A stretch of DNA of 64,000 nucleotides, from positions 101,718-165,717 of the forward strand of contig MNCI01011117.1 in the NCBI GenBank assembly GCA_015680685.1. The letters are read 5' to 3'. Source of the stretch: Gnetum montanum (lineage: Eukaryota > Streptophyta > Gnetopsida > Gnetales > Gnetaceae). The notes beneath the pieces were generated by a model. That model was not told where the DNA came from, made no database searches, and was given only the letters and a program-made list of their open reading frames with translations. Below are positions 33,501-44,929 of this stretch, in pieces (position 1 is the stretch's first letter; every line of letters starts with the position of its first letter). Both the position numbers and the translations under genes were made by a program.

Positions 33501-36500
33501 ATATTTACAATGACAATTGAACCCTCCACATTTTGTAGTAAGCAGGTATAGTGCTCTTAATGTAATTAGAATTAAGTGACTTATATTTACTCATTAACAC
33601 TTTCTTATTGCTGTCAACATTGCTATGGCAGTGCTTGATAAATTGCTGCCTCATCTATATTTTATTTAGTATACATGGGATTTCTCCCCTTTGAAAAATT
33701 ACTAGGTAGTTAACAAACCCTGAACAGAAAAGCAGTGAATACACCTTTAAAAAAATAGCAATCTTAAAAATGAATGACTGAACGAAAAAGGAGACAAAAG
33801 CAAAAGAATTTCAAGAAAGCAGCACAGGCAAGATTCTTCAATCTTATCATTGAAGAACATATATTATAAGCTAAAAGTCCCACTCTTTATTTCATGGTTT
33901 CCAAGCTTTACAAATGCTTGCACGCTGCAACAGAGACCATTGCACCTCACATTCCACACCTATTACCAAACCCAACTTTGATTTGAAGACCTTCAAAAAT
34001 CTTGAAACATTTTATGATGTCACAACAGCTCAATAGACCACTACAACAATTTCTCTTGAAAATGTGGTTGTAGAATTGCATTAAATCAAATAATGTAAAA
34101 AATATAGTGAGATTCAATCTCCAACAGAAGTTGACTTGATAAAAAGGAAACTGGAACTCAGTAAAACTAGCCATATCAATAAGCATGAAAAAGAGGTTTC
34201 CCTAGATACAATTTTATGGTCTCAAACTAAAACTTTATTCATAAGAGTTGAAAAGCTATTCGCTGCTTACTTGATCTAATGGATGCTCTTCTAGGATGCT
34301 TGAGTACAGTTTGTTTGCTTGTGCCCAAGATCCCTTTGCTTCAAACCACATTCCTTCCAACCTGCCTGAGATCCACATTCATCAGAAAATTACAGTCTAC
34401 TAATTGTTTTTAAGCATTTCAATTTACATTCATGAGATTACAGACCATCAATTGTTTTTAAAACTCAATTATACAAACAAACTACAAATAATTTTTAAAA
34501 ATTATATCATAGAAGCATGAAATTAATGCATTTAAACTCCCAAGCCTCACCTACTCTTATACTTCCTTGAAACTCTGCCTGTAGAATTTGTATGTACTTC
34601 TGTAACAAACATTAATGCAGCATGAATTAATATTTATATAAAAAGGAAAATTATATTCATTGTTAAATTGCAAATATAAAGAGATATTCCATCTAGTTAA
34701 GACATGATTTGAAGAATCATAATTCAGCAAAATAGAGAATTCAGGATTTAGTTTTTAGAAGTAATCATCTAGCAATAGATAACAAAGCCTTTAATTATTT
34801 AATGCAAGTATATAATGACATATACAATACGGTTGATAATATCCCTTTCTTCAATCACCATTCTAGCATGAACACAACAGACACTAATGGCAGAATTTAT
34901 TTAGTATAAACAGGAAAATATTTAAATAGTGATGACCTTACCTTTCTGGTTTGTGAACATAGTTATGCATATACTCCCTTCTGAATTTAGGCAAATTGTC
35001 ACAGATCGTGAATATGAAAAAGCTAATTATATTTATATTCATGCCAAACATCACCAAAGATGGTTTCAGTTTGAAGTTCCTTAGTCCAAGAAGAATGAAA
35101 CTGTTAAATAGGTACACCACAGATGAAAATAGGATAGGATACTTGAAATGACACAATGGATTGCAAAATGTCTACAAATTTAATGCTGGACCAGCAATAG
35201 AAGAAATCAATAACTCAAAAACTATATGCAAATAACCGGAATAAAGCTGTCATGATTATGGCAATAACTACGAAGGTAACATGTCATCTTATAGAATATT
35301 TGAAAGCAGGATGAACCTTGCTTCAATTATACAATTTAACCAACTGCATGTGATTAACAAATCTATACTTGTGAAAACAAGCATGTATTTGAGTTGTAAA
35401 GGTTCAAAAAATTTGCAAGTTTTCTTTGATGAAAGAGTTGTCATTCATCTAATATTCTAAATAAACAAGCTGGAAGCTTGAGGTTTCCAATGATATCCAT
35501 TGCCACTACTATTTTCTATCTCATGTCTCTTAATGGAATTTACACGGGGAGTTTTCTGCATGGAAAAGTTTCTATGAAATTCACTTACAAATTAGAAGTT
35601 TGAAAATAGTTCATACATCCTCTTAATAAAAATTTAACACAAATATCATCTACTGCTAGAGTGTTAGCACAAGATTATACTAACAAGAGCATCTCTTTCC
35701 TCATTCTTTATATGGTCAACATAAGAGAGGAAAACAAATTACTCCCCTTTCAATCTTATAAAACATGATTCCATTATCTCCACTAACTGCATCAGCTTTT
35801 ATAAAGATTATTTCATGGCAGTGGTCAAGAACTTACAGGATCATGAGTACACGAATAAGTAAACCATATGCATTTTAAATATGAATTCATTGCTTTGATG
35901 GATGAATCAATGGAAACAATAAACAAAACTATAAAAAATCAATCTTATAAAACATGATTCCATTATCCCCACTAACTGCATCAGCTCTTATAAAGATGAT
36001 TTCTGTGGCAGTCGTCAACAACTTACAGGATCATGAGTACATGAATAAGTAAACCGTACACATTTTAAGTATGAATTCACTACTTTGATACATGAATTGA
36101 TGGAAACAATAAACAAAACTATTTTAAAATAATCAATCTTATAAAACATGATTCCATTATCTCCACTAACTGCATCAGTTCTTATGAAGATGATTTCTGT
36201 GGCAATGGTCAACAACTTACAGTATCATGAGTACATTAATAAGTAAACCATACACATTTTGACTATGAGTCCACTGCTTTGATGGATGAATCGATGAAAA
36301 CAATAAGCAAAACTATTTAAAAATAATCAACATTGACATAAGCAGCAATGCACCTTTGCAAGGTCCAAGGATTTACAATCCATTGCAACAATAGCCACCT
36401 GCTCGTACAAGTTCCACACTGCACAACACAAAAACCAGACTAATGAATATCAACATATCATTGTCTTGCTAAAGAGATTTTGAAGACACCTATAATCACA

Positions 36501-37221
36501 TTTGTACAGTGTAGACATAACGATTTCATTCTAGCACTGTTAATTTTAAATTTCAAACTTCAAGCCCATATCTCAATAGATGAAGTACTGGAATCCAAGT
36601 GAACAAGTTCGTTGACCTCTACCACTACTTATCCCTACAAAGCATAAGCAGGAAACGAGCTTAGACAAATTCATTGCACAGAATTGATCAGATCTAGTCT
36701 AAATTTAAACTGCATCAATGAACATCCATGACCGATTTTTCTACACCAATTGAATTCCATAATCAAAATCGAAACCTGCACGAATTAATTAGTGCAAAAT
36801 TTTTTCCAAAGTAATGAAGGCTAAACAGTAAAAAAGGAAGTCACACCCTAACTTACCAAGGTTCAAAACTAAACTTCCTTTGCCTTAGAAACAAAGCTTT
36901 ACAAATTTCTGCATTGGCTCTTACAATACAATTTCCCTCCTACCTTCTAACATAGCTAAAATGTTACCGAAATCAAAAAGGAAAAACCAGTGAATTAAAG
37001 ATACAGATGCAGGTACCTTCTCCGCCAAGCTTGGATCTGGCACTGGAATCCTCGAGAAGAGCAACGCCATGACGAAGAACCTTGTCGGATCGCCTGGCGT
37101 TGAGCTTCTTAACCAGACATAAATACTCCCACGCATTTCCTTTGTTTTCGTCGAGCAGCGATTCCAACCGATTGAGCTCGGCTTCTTCCGAAACGCCTAC
37201 CATCTCAGACGTCGCAAGCAA
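30547..37221 (-). CDS. EMC2: ER membrane protein complex subunit 2 (EMC2), nine exons
   Basis: Host gene on the minus strand. Exons, in coding order: 37221-37017, 36418-36354, 34599-34551, 34365-34271, 32820-32735, 32616-32557, 32382-32301, 30978-30865, 30720-30547. All eight introns are GT-AG and the joined length is 930 bp, 309 codons plus stop. The protein matches plant EMC2 along its length: AWEYLCLVKKLNARRSDKV, LYEQVAIVAMDC, RLEGMWFEAKG, DAWRELADLY, YKQAAFCYEELI, YTMGGLENL and LTKGRNRDEKES. EMC2 is the cytosolic TPR subunit of the EMC, which inserts tail-anchored and multi-pass proteins into the ER membrane. A second in-frame ATG at 37203 gives 303 residues and aligns better with the family N-terminus, so it may be the true start. 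No defect is visible, so this appears to be a functional gene. Confidence 0.94.
31845..32000 (+). mobile_element. SINE-like repeat in EMC2 intron 7
   Basis: GGTGGCTCAAATGATTAGC resembles an A box and AATTCAAGTC (about 31901) a B box, followed by a unique tail. It lies antisense to EMC2. Boundaries are approximate. Confidence 0.4.
33270..33345 (+). mobile_element. RTE-type LINE 3' end in EMC2 intron 4
   Basis: ACTCATCTAGCCGACCCCAA followed by TTGGAACAATGATAGG... and ATAAGGC matches the characteristic 3' end of plant RTE LINEs (TAGCCGACCCCAA...TTGGGA...AAGGC). It is a short 5'-truncated copy. Confidence 0.55.
35751..36330. repeat. Three tandem copies of a ~190-bp unit in EMC2 intron 2
   Basis: Units start with CAATCTTATAAAACATGATT at 35751, 35940 and 36134. 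Each contains an ACTTACAG-type stretch, which on the EMC2 coding strand reads CTGTAAGT, a consensus splice donor. The rest of the introns is AT-rich with no other feature I can name. Confidence 0.85.
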
Positions 37222-37705
37222 ATCCTATACAATTCTGCAGACCCGATGGACACAATGTTTTCTTCCTTGTAGGAATGAATTTCTTCATGTGCGTAGAAAG
37301 GAATCCCTGCTAACAGGGTTTACCTATTTAAAGGATTAAGGATCGTTAGTCTTGTGGCACTGAACGGTGTAGTCTTTGGGCAAAGTTACCGGGTCGTAAC
37401 CATGTTGCATTTTTATTAATTTGCTTTGATAATGTTTTTGGTTTCTTTTCCCCTAATTGACTAAGGGGTGGGCTTTGTCGTTCCTGATTACGGAATAAGG
37501 AATAATGTTACTATAATTTAAGTCTCGGGATAAATATTACTAGCTTAGATATATATATATATATCTATAAATTGGCCGAGATGATTTTAAGAAAAAATGA
37601 TGTTAACCAAAGCCCAACTACTGGATAACTAAAAACGGAATCACTCATCTCTTCTCTATTTCTTTACCACTTACCCAATTTAGCTTTACCCTCTCAGTCA
37701 AGTGA
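37222..37705 (-). promoter_or_regulatory. EMC2 5' flank
   Basis: This is the region upstream of the EMC2 start. A TATA-like CCTTTAAATAGG lies at about 37324-37335 on the minus strand, about 100 bp before the ATG, so transcription may start near 37300. An AT dinucleotide run is at 37548-37565. No other gene is visible. Confidence 0.4.
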
Positions 37706-37735
37706 AAGGTTGTTTTTGAAGTTAAGTTATACCTT
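37706..37735 (-). repeat. Left arm of a perfect 30-bp inverted repeat
   Basis: Exact reverse complement of 38272-38301, which belongs to the E5 ORF3 leader intron. The spacer is 536 bp and contains the internal promoter. Confidence 0.9.
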
Positions 37736-37769
37736 CATTGTTTTTAATTATGCCCAATGTTACTAAAGC

Positions 37770-37858
37770 CGCGATATCGCGTACGTGATATCGTTGCCGA
37801 CGCAATATCGCATGCGATGTATCATACACGATATTGCATCCCATCTGCCTATATATAC
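37770..37858 (+). promoter_or_regulatory. E5 internal promoter upstream of ORF3
   Basis: Two dyad blocks of the GCGATATCGC/GTAC type (37771-37794 and about 37799-37836, partly decayed) precede a TATA box, CTATATATAC, at 37849-37858. This copies the E1 LTR arrangement of double GATATC palindromes, short gap, then TATA. Confidence 0.62.
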
Positions 37859-38028
37859 GTGACCCCCCACAACACTTCACATTATTTTTCACAATTCACA
37901 TGGGGGAATTTTTTGAATTTTTCTCTACGACTTGCGATTGTGAAACCCTTGTTTTTCCATCTATATCTCGCTCATTGGTACTTCGATTTTAATTCCGTCT
38001 GAACCTACTTGAACCCAAAGTGTTTAGC

Positions 38029-38046
38029 TTAGTCATGGGGGAGGGA
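38029..38046 (+). other. E5 internal PPT-like G-run
   Basis: TTAGTCATGGGGGAGGG, about 170 bp after the internal TATA box, resembles the 3' PPT motif of the family. Confidence 0.45.
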
Positions 38047-38108
38047 CACACACTGAATAGCACATAAATTTTTTGGAATTTATCATCGCCCAAAGGACAT
38101 TATCAAGG

Positions 38109-38329
38109 GTAATTAGCTATAACATTACGAATAATTGTGCTAAAAAAAATTTCATCCCTAGGTACACCGGGAAATTAAATTTGGAAATCACCTAAGTAAA
38201 ATAGACTCACTATTATAATCTTTCGGGAAACATCACATGGAGATAAAATAAATTAATTAAGGCAAGTAGTAAAGGTATAACTTAACTTCAAAAACAACCT
38301 TACTAACGCTTGACCCTGTGTGATTGTAG
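38109..38329 (+). other. Putative leader intron of E5 ORF3
   Basis: The donor is CAAGG|GTAATT and the acceptor GTGTGATTGTAG directly before the ORF3 ATG at 38330. E4 has the same pair (AAGG|GTAAGT at 51318, GTGTGATTATAG at 51569). Splicing is inferred, not shown. Confidence 0.5.
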
Positions 38330-41059
38330 ATGGCCCCAAAACATGGACAACAGGAAGGTCCCGCTCAAGGTGGAAGCAAATGACCTAGGAGAGGAGGAAG
38401 ACAAGATCCTACTAGACAACATGTAGAGTAGGAAGAACAATTATTTAGCATTCATTAAGAAAACCCTGCTTCTGTATAGTCCGGGTAGGCAGAAGGAGGA
38501 GTTGCTGCAATGCCTAGATAGGGACAACATCTCACGTTGCCCCAAGATTGTGTTTAGGCTATCCACAAAAGGTTCACATTCACTGCGGTGATTGTGGAAT
38601 TAAATTTTAAATCTTTCACAAATTTCGCTCCTGAGGCTATTAAGGACCACCTCATAAGGTCTCCCTTATGGCCTATCCTTTCGAAAAGTGGTGCTTGGTA
38701 CCTAGGGGAAACGTACCAATTCCAGCACAACAGAGAACAAGGCATCAACACTAACATTTGTGGTGTGATAGTCCATTTCTCTGTGCAGGCCATTTCAGAA
38801 GTATTAAACCTTTCGAATACAAGGCCCAAGGTTGCTAAGTTGTCTACCCGTTCAGACCCTGATGTGTGATGAGTTTGGTTGGAAAGGGCATATGGCAGGG
38901 ATAAGACATTTGGAGAATTGATGATGGAAGAGAGAATTTATTTCAAAATTGGAACTTATCACCTCTTCCCCATGAAGGGCCTAAAAAGGATTTCAACATA
39001 TGTGGCAAGGGGATGTGTAGTGCTAATGGGAAAGGTTGATGCTAACCTACCTCATCTATACTGTATAAAGATCTTGAGGCAGTTCGAGGAACAAAAGATA
39101 GGGAAGATGACATTGCCCTTCCCTTGCCTTATCAGGAGGTTGTGCCAATGTGCTGGTATCAGAGGATACACTAATGATGTCCTCCGAAATGCCCAACATG
39201 CTTCATATGTTGAATTGTTAAAGTTACCAACTGCAAGGAAAATCACTAGTGAGACGCTAGGGCTAGAACAAGAAGAAGAACAAACGTTTGGACCAACTGC
39301 AACTTAACTTGTAGGACCCAGCCAACAATAGGAAGTAGGGCCTAGAATGGGCCAAGATCAACCACTGCCGCCACAAGAGTACAGACTGTCGATGAGTCAT
39401 CTTAGGGCCATCACTGAGACGATCAGTTGGGGAAGTCGTGATGATAAAAATCTCTTCTGCATCATTGACGATGCCATACAACCCATGATTTCTTTGGATC
39501 GTGCAAGGGGTGAGGTGTTCATCCACACAGGAGGAGAGGAAAGTACTTGGTCACAACAGATCTCGAGAAATGCTGCATCTTTTCAAGTGTAATTAGAAAC
39601 TGGTGAAGGGGCCACAGTGGTGGTCATGCAACACTACGATGTAGCAGGAGCCACAGAAGTGGTCATAGACCACATCAAAGAATTGTTCAATGTACCTGTT
39701 ATACCATCGGTAGATCTAACAAGAGCACGAGATGCTCAAACTTTGGCCAGAACCTCAATGACTCCTATAAAACATGAGGATATGCTTGATCGATTGCTAT
39801 AAATAGGACAAGTAATAACGTCCCTGTTTGACATCCCTCAAGATGTTACAGCAATTCAATCAGACCTCATTTCCACTAAGGGGAATCTGGTCTTGACAGA
39901 AGTGAGGGCCGAGCATGTTGAAGCAGAGGTGCAGAAATTACAAGAAAGGCTTGTAGCCCTACAAGCAGCACAGTGGGACCCTTTGCAATTTGTTCCCGTA
40001 GACCAGCTAGACAATTTCAAAACTGAGCAACTAACCAAGCTACTAATGAAGAATAGGAAGATGGTAGCACAGGCACAAACTCATGCGCATGTCAAGGTAC
40101 TCAAGGCCTTACAAGAAGAGAACAAGCAGCTTGTTGTTGACAACCTTTGGTTGAACTCTATGGAGAAGCAAAAGAATGTTCTCGAAGAACACTTTCATTA
40201 GTTGCGAGAATAATTCATCCGAGTCAACCAAGACATGAGCCGCTTAGCTAGGGAGAATCGAACCCTCTTAATGGAGGAGGTACACGCTATCCGCCAAAAG
40301 ATAGCTATCGAAATAAGCGCATGGAAAAATAAGGCTAAATAGCTTGAAAAGCTAAAGGAGCACTTCCGAGACTAGGTGGGGATGTACAAACAGATCCTTG
40401 AGAAGGATATCCATATGGCCAAGGCCCACATCAATGCTATTAGTGCTCAACACACTGACTGGCGGGCCATATTGGACACATACGCATTTTCCCACCAGGC
40501 GAAAGTTAAGAAATGAGATATGCAGATCCAAGATCTTACAGAATACATGGAGTTGGCAAACATGTGATATGCCAACCTTGCCATGTTAATAGCAGGGTTC
40601 CCGAGAACAGAGCTTGAGCAATAGGTAGCTACCACCTACATCAAATATGAAACAAAATTTGTAGAATGCAAAAAGATATTGCAAAAACTGGAGATTGCAA
40701 ATTCTGAACTTGAGGTGGTGAAGGCAAGCTACCAAGGACAAAAAGGTGTTGCAACAGATTTGGCTCGACGACTTGCAGATTTTCAAGAATACAAAGACAA
40801 AGCTAGAGCCTACGAGGAGGAACAACGGGTATTTATGGCCTAGTATGTCAAGGCAAATCAAATGTTTCCACAACTACCCTACCCATGGAAAGTGCCGACT
40901 TCATCAAACATCGGAACATTAGCATGGACGACACAAGATCCCTGAATTGAAGAGGAGAAACTCTAGGCCATACTCCAATGCCATCAAGTTCTAAGACCTA
41001 GAGCACAAGACAAAGTGAAAGTACCTATGGAGGAGCCATCACCACCAGGAACTACATGA
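38330..41059 (+). pseudogene. E5 ORF3, 909-codon frame with nonsense codons
   Basis: From the ATG (MAPKHGQQEGP) to the TGA at 41057-41059 the frame is exactly 910 codons with no net shift, but with many stops (for example in 38380-38550 and at 38867-38869). Motifs run in the same order as E1: WYLGETY, FSVQAISEVLNLSN, ERIYFKIGTYHLFP, LPFPCLIRRLC, MSHLRAI, coiled coil, then LPYPWKVPTSSNIGT and PPPGTT. It is the best template in the window for the full length of E1-family ORF3. Confidence 0.8.
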
Positions 41060-41210
41060 GTTCCACCAATTTTGTAGCAGTAGCATATTCTTTGTGTTAT
41101 GTATCAATTTTGTTTTGATTCCACACTGTAGCATAAACCCATTCTCACCATTCAATAATCCCATACCTATCCACTGTGTGATCACTGTAACTTGAGGATG
41201 AGTTTTCATT

Positions 41211-41224
41211 TAGTTGTGGAGGTA
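41211..41224 (+). other. E5 polypurine tract
   Basis: TAGTTGTGGAGGTA directly before the LTR start TGATGAG. Confidence 0.7.
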
Positions 41225-42022
41225 TGATGAGTCGTCATTTAGTCAACCGCGATATCGCGTATGCAATATTGCAGCCTGTCTCCTTGTCTATAAATAAGAG
41301 GTAGACAGTTCCGATAGGCATCAGTTAGTTTTAGAGTTAAGTTTTGATTTCAGTTTCTATTTTTCCTCTCAACCCTTTTCCTCCCAGTGTATGCTCACAG
41401 TGTGGTGAATGTAGTTGTACGACATCCTTATTCGAGTGTGATGTACTTGGACATGCACATGATCGGCAATAAAGATCGAGATTACTTCATCATTGTAGCA
41501 TTTACTTAGTTTAATTAATTATTTAATTAATTATCATTTACTACTTTCCTAGTTAATATCTTCTTACCCTAAAACTCCTATTAAACGTGGAATGAGTACG
41601 ACTTGATTATGACCATTTAAGTATGACTACTTGGTAACCCAGTAGCGTACCTAGGATCTACGCTTGGTAATCCCAGTGGTAGTTGTGCACGAAGTCTAAG
41701 ATGTGTACAGATAATCAAGGAACAAATGCTCATTGCACTTAGGCTAGTTAGATTCTCTCTCACCCTTTCTCTCTTAGCTTAGTTAATCTTATTTACCATC
41801 ATACCCAGGAGTAGCATTAGCATAGGACCACATCATACACCTCACTCTGGACTAAACCATACATGAAAAAGCTAATACTAGTCCAGGTGGGAAGACAACA
41901 AACTGTGACCTAAGGCTAACTGTCTAGATACCACAACTAGTGTGTTTATGGAGTTTGACCAGATCGCGCATGTAACACTCGTATTTGTATGGTTGAGTGT
42001 AGGGGTACCTCGCCACTCATCA
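41225..42022 (+). repeat. E5 3' LTR (798 bp)
   Basis: TGATGAG...CTCATCA, collinear with the E1 LTR. It has a single GATATC dyad block (41249-41273) where E1 has two, then a TATA box CTATAAATAAG near 41289-41300. Confidence 0.9.
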
Positions 42023-43599
42023 CTTGGAATCTTATTTCCCTTTCTAAAAATGACATTAAATGACCTATCAAGCACCTAAAATTTTGTAATTAGTCCCAAT
42101 AATCAACTATTGCATTTACCATATTTGCATCATTATCCCCAACATCTAATCCCTCTCATCAAGTTGATCAACTTGTCAATCCTAATTTTGATCCCTGAAA
42201 CTTAGCCCCTAATCTTGGAGCTAGTTCTTTAACATTTCCATAGTTAAGTATCTTTGAATCTATTATTCCTACAATGCAATTTTACTCATTAGTTTAATTC
42301 CTATTGAACATATTTGATATTCCATATCAACTTCTATCCTTCATGTAGAACATTAATTCTTATCTTGCAACTATTGAAAATTAAATCAATAAGATCATAA
42401 TATTGTAAGAACTCCTTTTGTTCCAACTTCATCAATTTTATCATCCTAGTAGCAGTGTTGTCTCAAATTTTCACCTAAAGAAAAAAGCTAAATCAAAGAA
42501 AAATAAATCCTTTGTCATCAACATGCATTTTCTTACTGCACCTTCTTTATTTGCTCATTAGTATAATAAAAAGTAAGCTCATTTATCCCAGGTCTTCATC
42601 CATCAATACAATCGCGTACCATCATGAGTTATTTTTTATCATATCAACCAATTCATAAACTAATAATACATTCACTCAAATCTCTCTTATCTATACCTAT
42701 CCTATCCATAAGATTATCCCTTCCTACTTTGCTTCCTGTATCATAGCTTCATGTTTTAGCAAAGAGTTAGCGACATTTCTTATTTCAAGGTTTAAGTTAA
42801 GGAATCTCTTTAAGCTCTTATCAAAGAAAACACAAGCATAGATAGAGATAATACCCAAATTTTTTTTCTTCTTCTCCTTTCATTTCTACATAATCTACTT
42901 GAGCTCTTTCTTAAACATCATTAATAAAAAACTTATTCAAGTACACCACATCAACAATCAACTCAAAGGAGGTAGATTAACCCCTCTTTAGCATTACTTC
43001 TACATGGACTCAAAATCATCAAGCACTAGATCATACTCTATGCACATATTATTTTAGCTAATCCTAACCATCAAGTAAAAATCATCTTGGGAATTTATCA
43101 TGATCCCCACCATCATTTAATTTTCTCATTCAACCCTTAAGAAGTCACTTCCCTTTTCTAGTATGAAAAAATTGTTGCTATCTCTAATCTTGAAATCAAA
43201 ACTTCTAAAGCCTCTTCACTTTTGTCTATTGTTGACCAACCATCTATAGGGAGGTTTTCATTATATTTGGAATATTTTCATTCCATTCTCCTAAACTATA
43301 GAAAAAACCATCCTATTAAATTCATTGTACAACTAACATTACTACATTATTGCAAAAAATAGTGTTTTACATTCTTATGATTAGAATTTTCTATTATGAT
43401 GTAATGAACCTGATTTATCTTTCTAGCTCAAATAGATTTACAAAATCATTTCAATAATTATTGAGTCTTTTACTATCCTTTAATAATCAAGTATCCTAGC
43501 CTCATGAATGATCTAGTAAATTTTTATTAAATTGAGGATTATGTTATGCTCATGAATATTTTATTGAACTTTTGGTATGTCAAAACCTTAATAAAATTG
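42023..43599. other. AT-rich sequence with no recognised gene
   Basis: About 1.6 kb without long frames or repeat boundaries that I can identify. The plus strand is rich in pyrimidines. It may be old, decayed repeat sequence. Confidence 0.5.
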
Positions 43600-44868
43600 G
43601 AGAAAAAATGATGTTTGTATGGTGTTGTGTTTATAGAAGCAAGAGCAAAGAACTCAAGGACTCACAAGCAAAGTCGAGATCATAAGGACTCAAGGGAGCA
43701 TGGACAAATACAAAGATTTGAAGCTAAATGTGTCTATTTATGTTGACTTTTCTTGAGAAATATTCTTGGATGTTTTGGCATATTTTGGAGTGTTTTTTTT
43801 TTGCTCATTTTTATGAGTCTAGGAGGTTATAAGATCTTTTGGAACTTTTTTGGAGGCATCCAGAGGCTCTTAGCATCAAAATGAGTAGTTTCATTTTTTG
43901 CTCCTAAAGAAGAGATGTCTCTTCATAAACATCATAGAAATGTCTTCCTTGAAGAGAAGACATCTAACAAAAATAGTAGATGTCTAATATAAAGAAAAGA
44001 TGTCTTCTAGAAGGAGAATATGTCTTGGTTGAACTAAGGATGATCCCAAAAAGATGTCTCCTAGAAACATGAGGCATCTATCTTCAGAAGAAGATGCCTA
44101 CATGAAGACATCTCTCATGAGAAAGAGACGTCTCCCCTGAATGGAAGTCTGATGTAGAAAGATGTCTCAATCTCAAAGAAGACGTCTCTAGTGATTGTTA
44201 AATAGTTGTTGCATGAATTTTGAGACGATTTTGGAAACATCTAGGCTATAAGAGGACTTTATTCTCTTGGAAAATGTAAAATCATTGTGAACCATTAAGT
44301 GTCAACATTAAGCAATCATTGTATACATCATTCTATTGTTCTTGTACCTCATTGTACTATCTTTTGTACTATTGTAAGTGGTCAAAGTGTGTTGTACCTC
44401 AAAGTACAAGGATGAGCAAAATTAGTTGCATAATTTCCTTGTAATTTTTGTTTCTCTTTTGTTGCCTTATGGGGTTGATGCACTTCTTATGGGAAGGCAT
44501 CATCCTTGAGCTTGTTAGGATCCTATAGGATTAAGTGTTGGTGTAGTGCCACAACACTTAGGAGTGGAGCTCAAGTTGTAAAGGTTGTGGGACCTTGGAA
44601 ACCATATTCTAAGCTTATCAAGATCTTGCGAGGTTGAGTGAATTCATGCAATCGAATCACTCCAGAGTGGAGCTTAGAGTTTGTGCAAGGTGTGGTATCA
44701 TTCAAACCACATTTTGAGAGCAATAAAGTCTAGAGGTATCCTAATGAACTACCCTCCAAGTATGAACTACCCAAGTTGGGAACCACGTTAAATTTTGTGT
44801 GTGCTTTGGCTAATTAATTTTTAATTAGAAAAAATTATTCATCACCCTTCTAAGTTTAATGATCCTTA
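43600..44868 (+). repeat. Probable Ty1/copia LTR with AGACGTCT motif array
   Basis: It lies immediately upstream of a tRNA-iMet-type PBS. Between about 43910 and 44190 at least ten copies of AGATGTCT/AGACATCT/AGACGTCT occur, all derivable from the 8-bp palindrome AGACGTCT. A TATA-like CTATAAGAGGAC follows near 44249. Both LTR boundaries are approximate. Confidence 0.55.
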
Positions 44869-44870
44869 AG

Positions 44871-44882
44871 TGGTATCAAAGC
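44871..44882 (+). other. Copia primer-binding site, initiator tRNA-Met type
   Basis: TGGTATCAAAGC differs by one base from the common plant copia PBS TGGTATCAGAGC. Confidence 0.75.
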
Positions 44883-44929
44883 TTGGTACTCTTGCTTCTT
44901 TATCAACTTCCAAGAGTGAACAATGGAAG

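Larger units (their letters stand above)
37706..42022 (+). mobile_element. E5: 5'-truncated gypsy element of the E1 family
   Basis: Contains the internal promoter, leader, ORF3, PPT and 3' LTR of an E1-type element, with no gag, pol or 5' LTR. The left limit is unclear; a perfect 30-bp inverted repeat (37706-37735 against 38272-38301) suggests that the left end formed by rearrangement. It lies only about 500 bp upstream of the EMC2 start, pointing away from it. Confidence 0.75.

Noticed and set aside
37548-37565. AT-run as TATA box of EMC2
   Set aside because: It lies more than 300 bp from the ATG and is a simple dinucleotide run; CCTTTAAATAGG at about 37330 is a better candidate.
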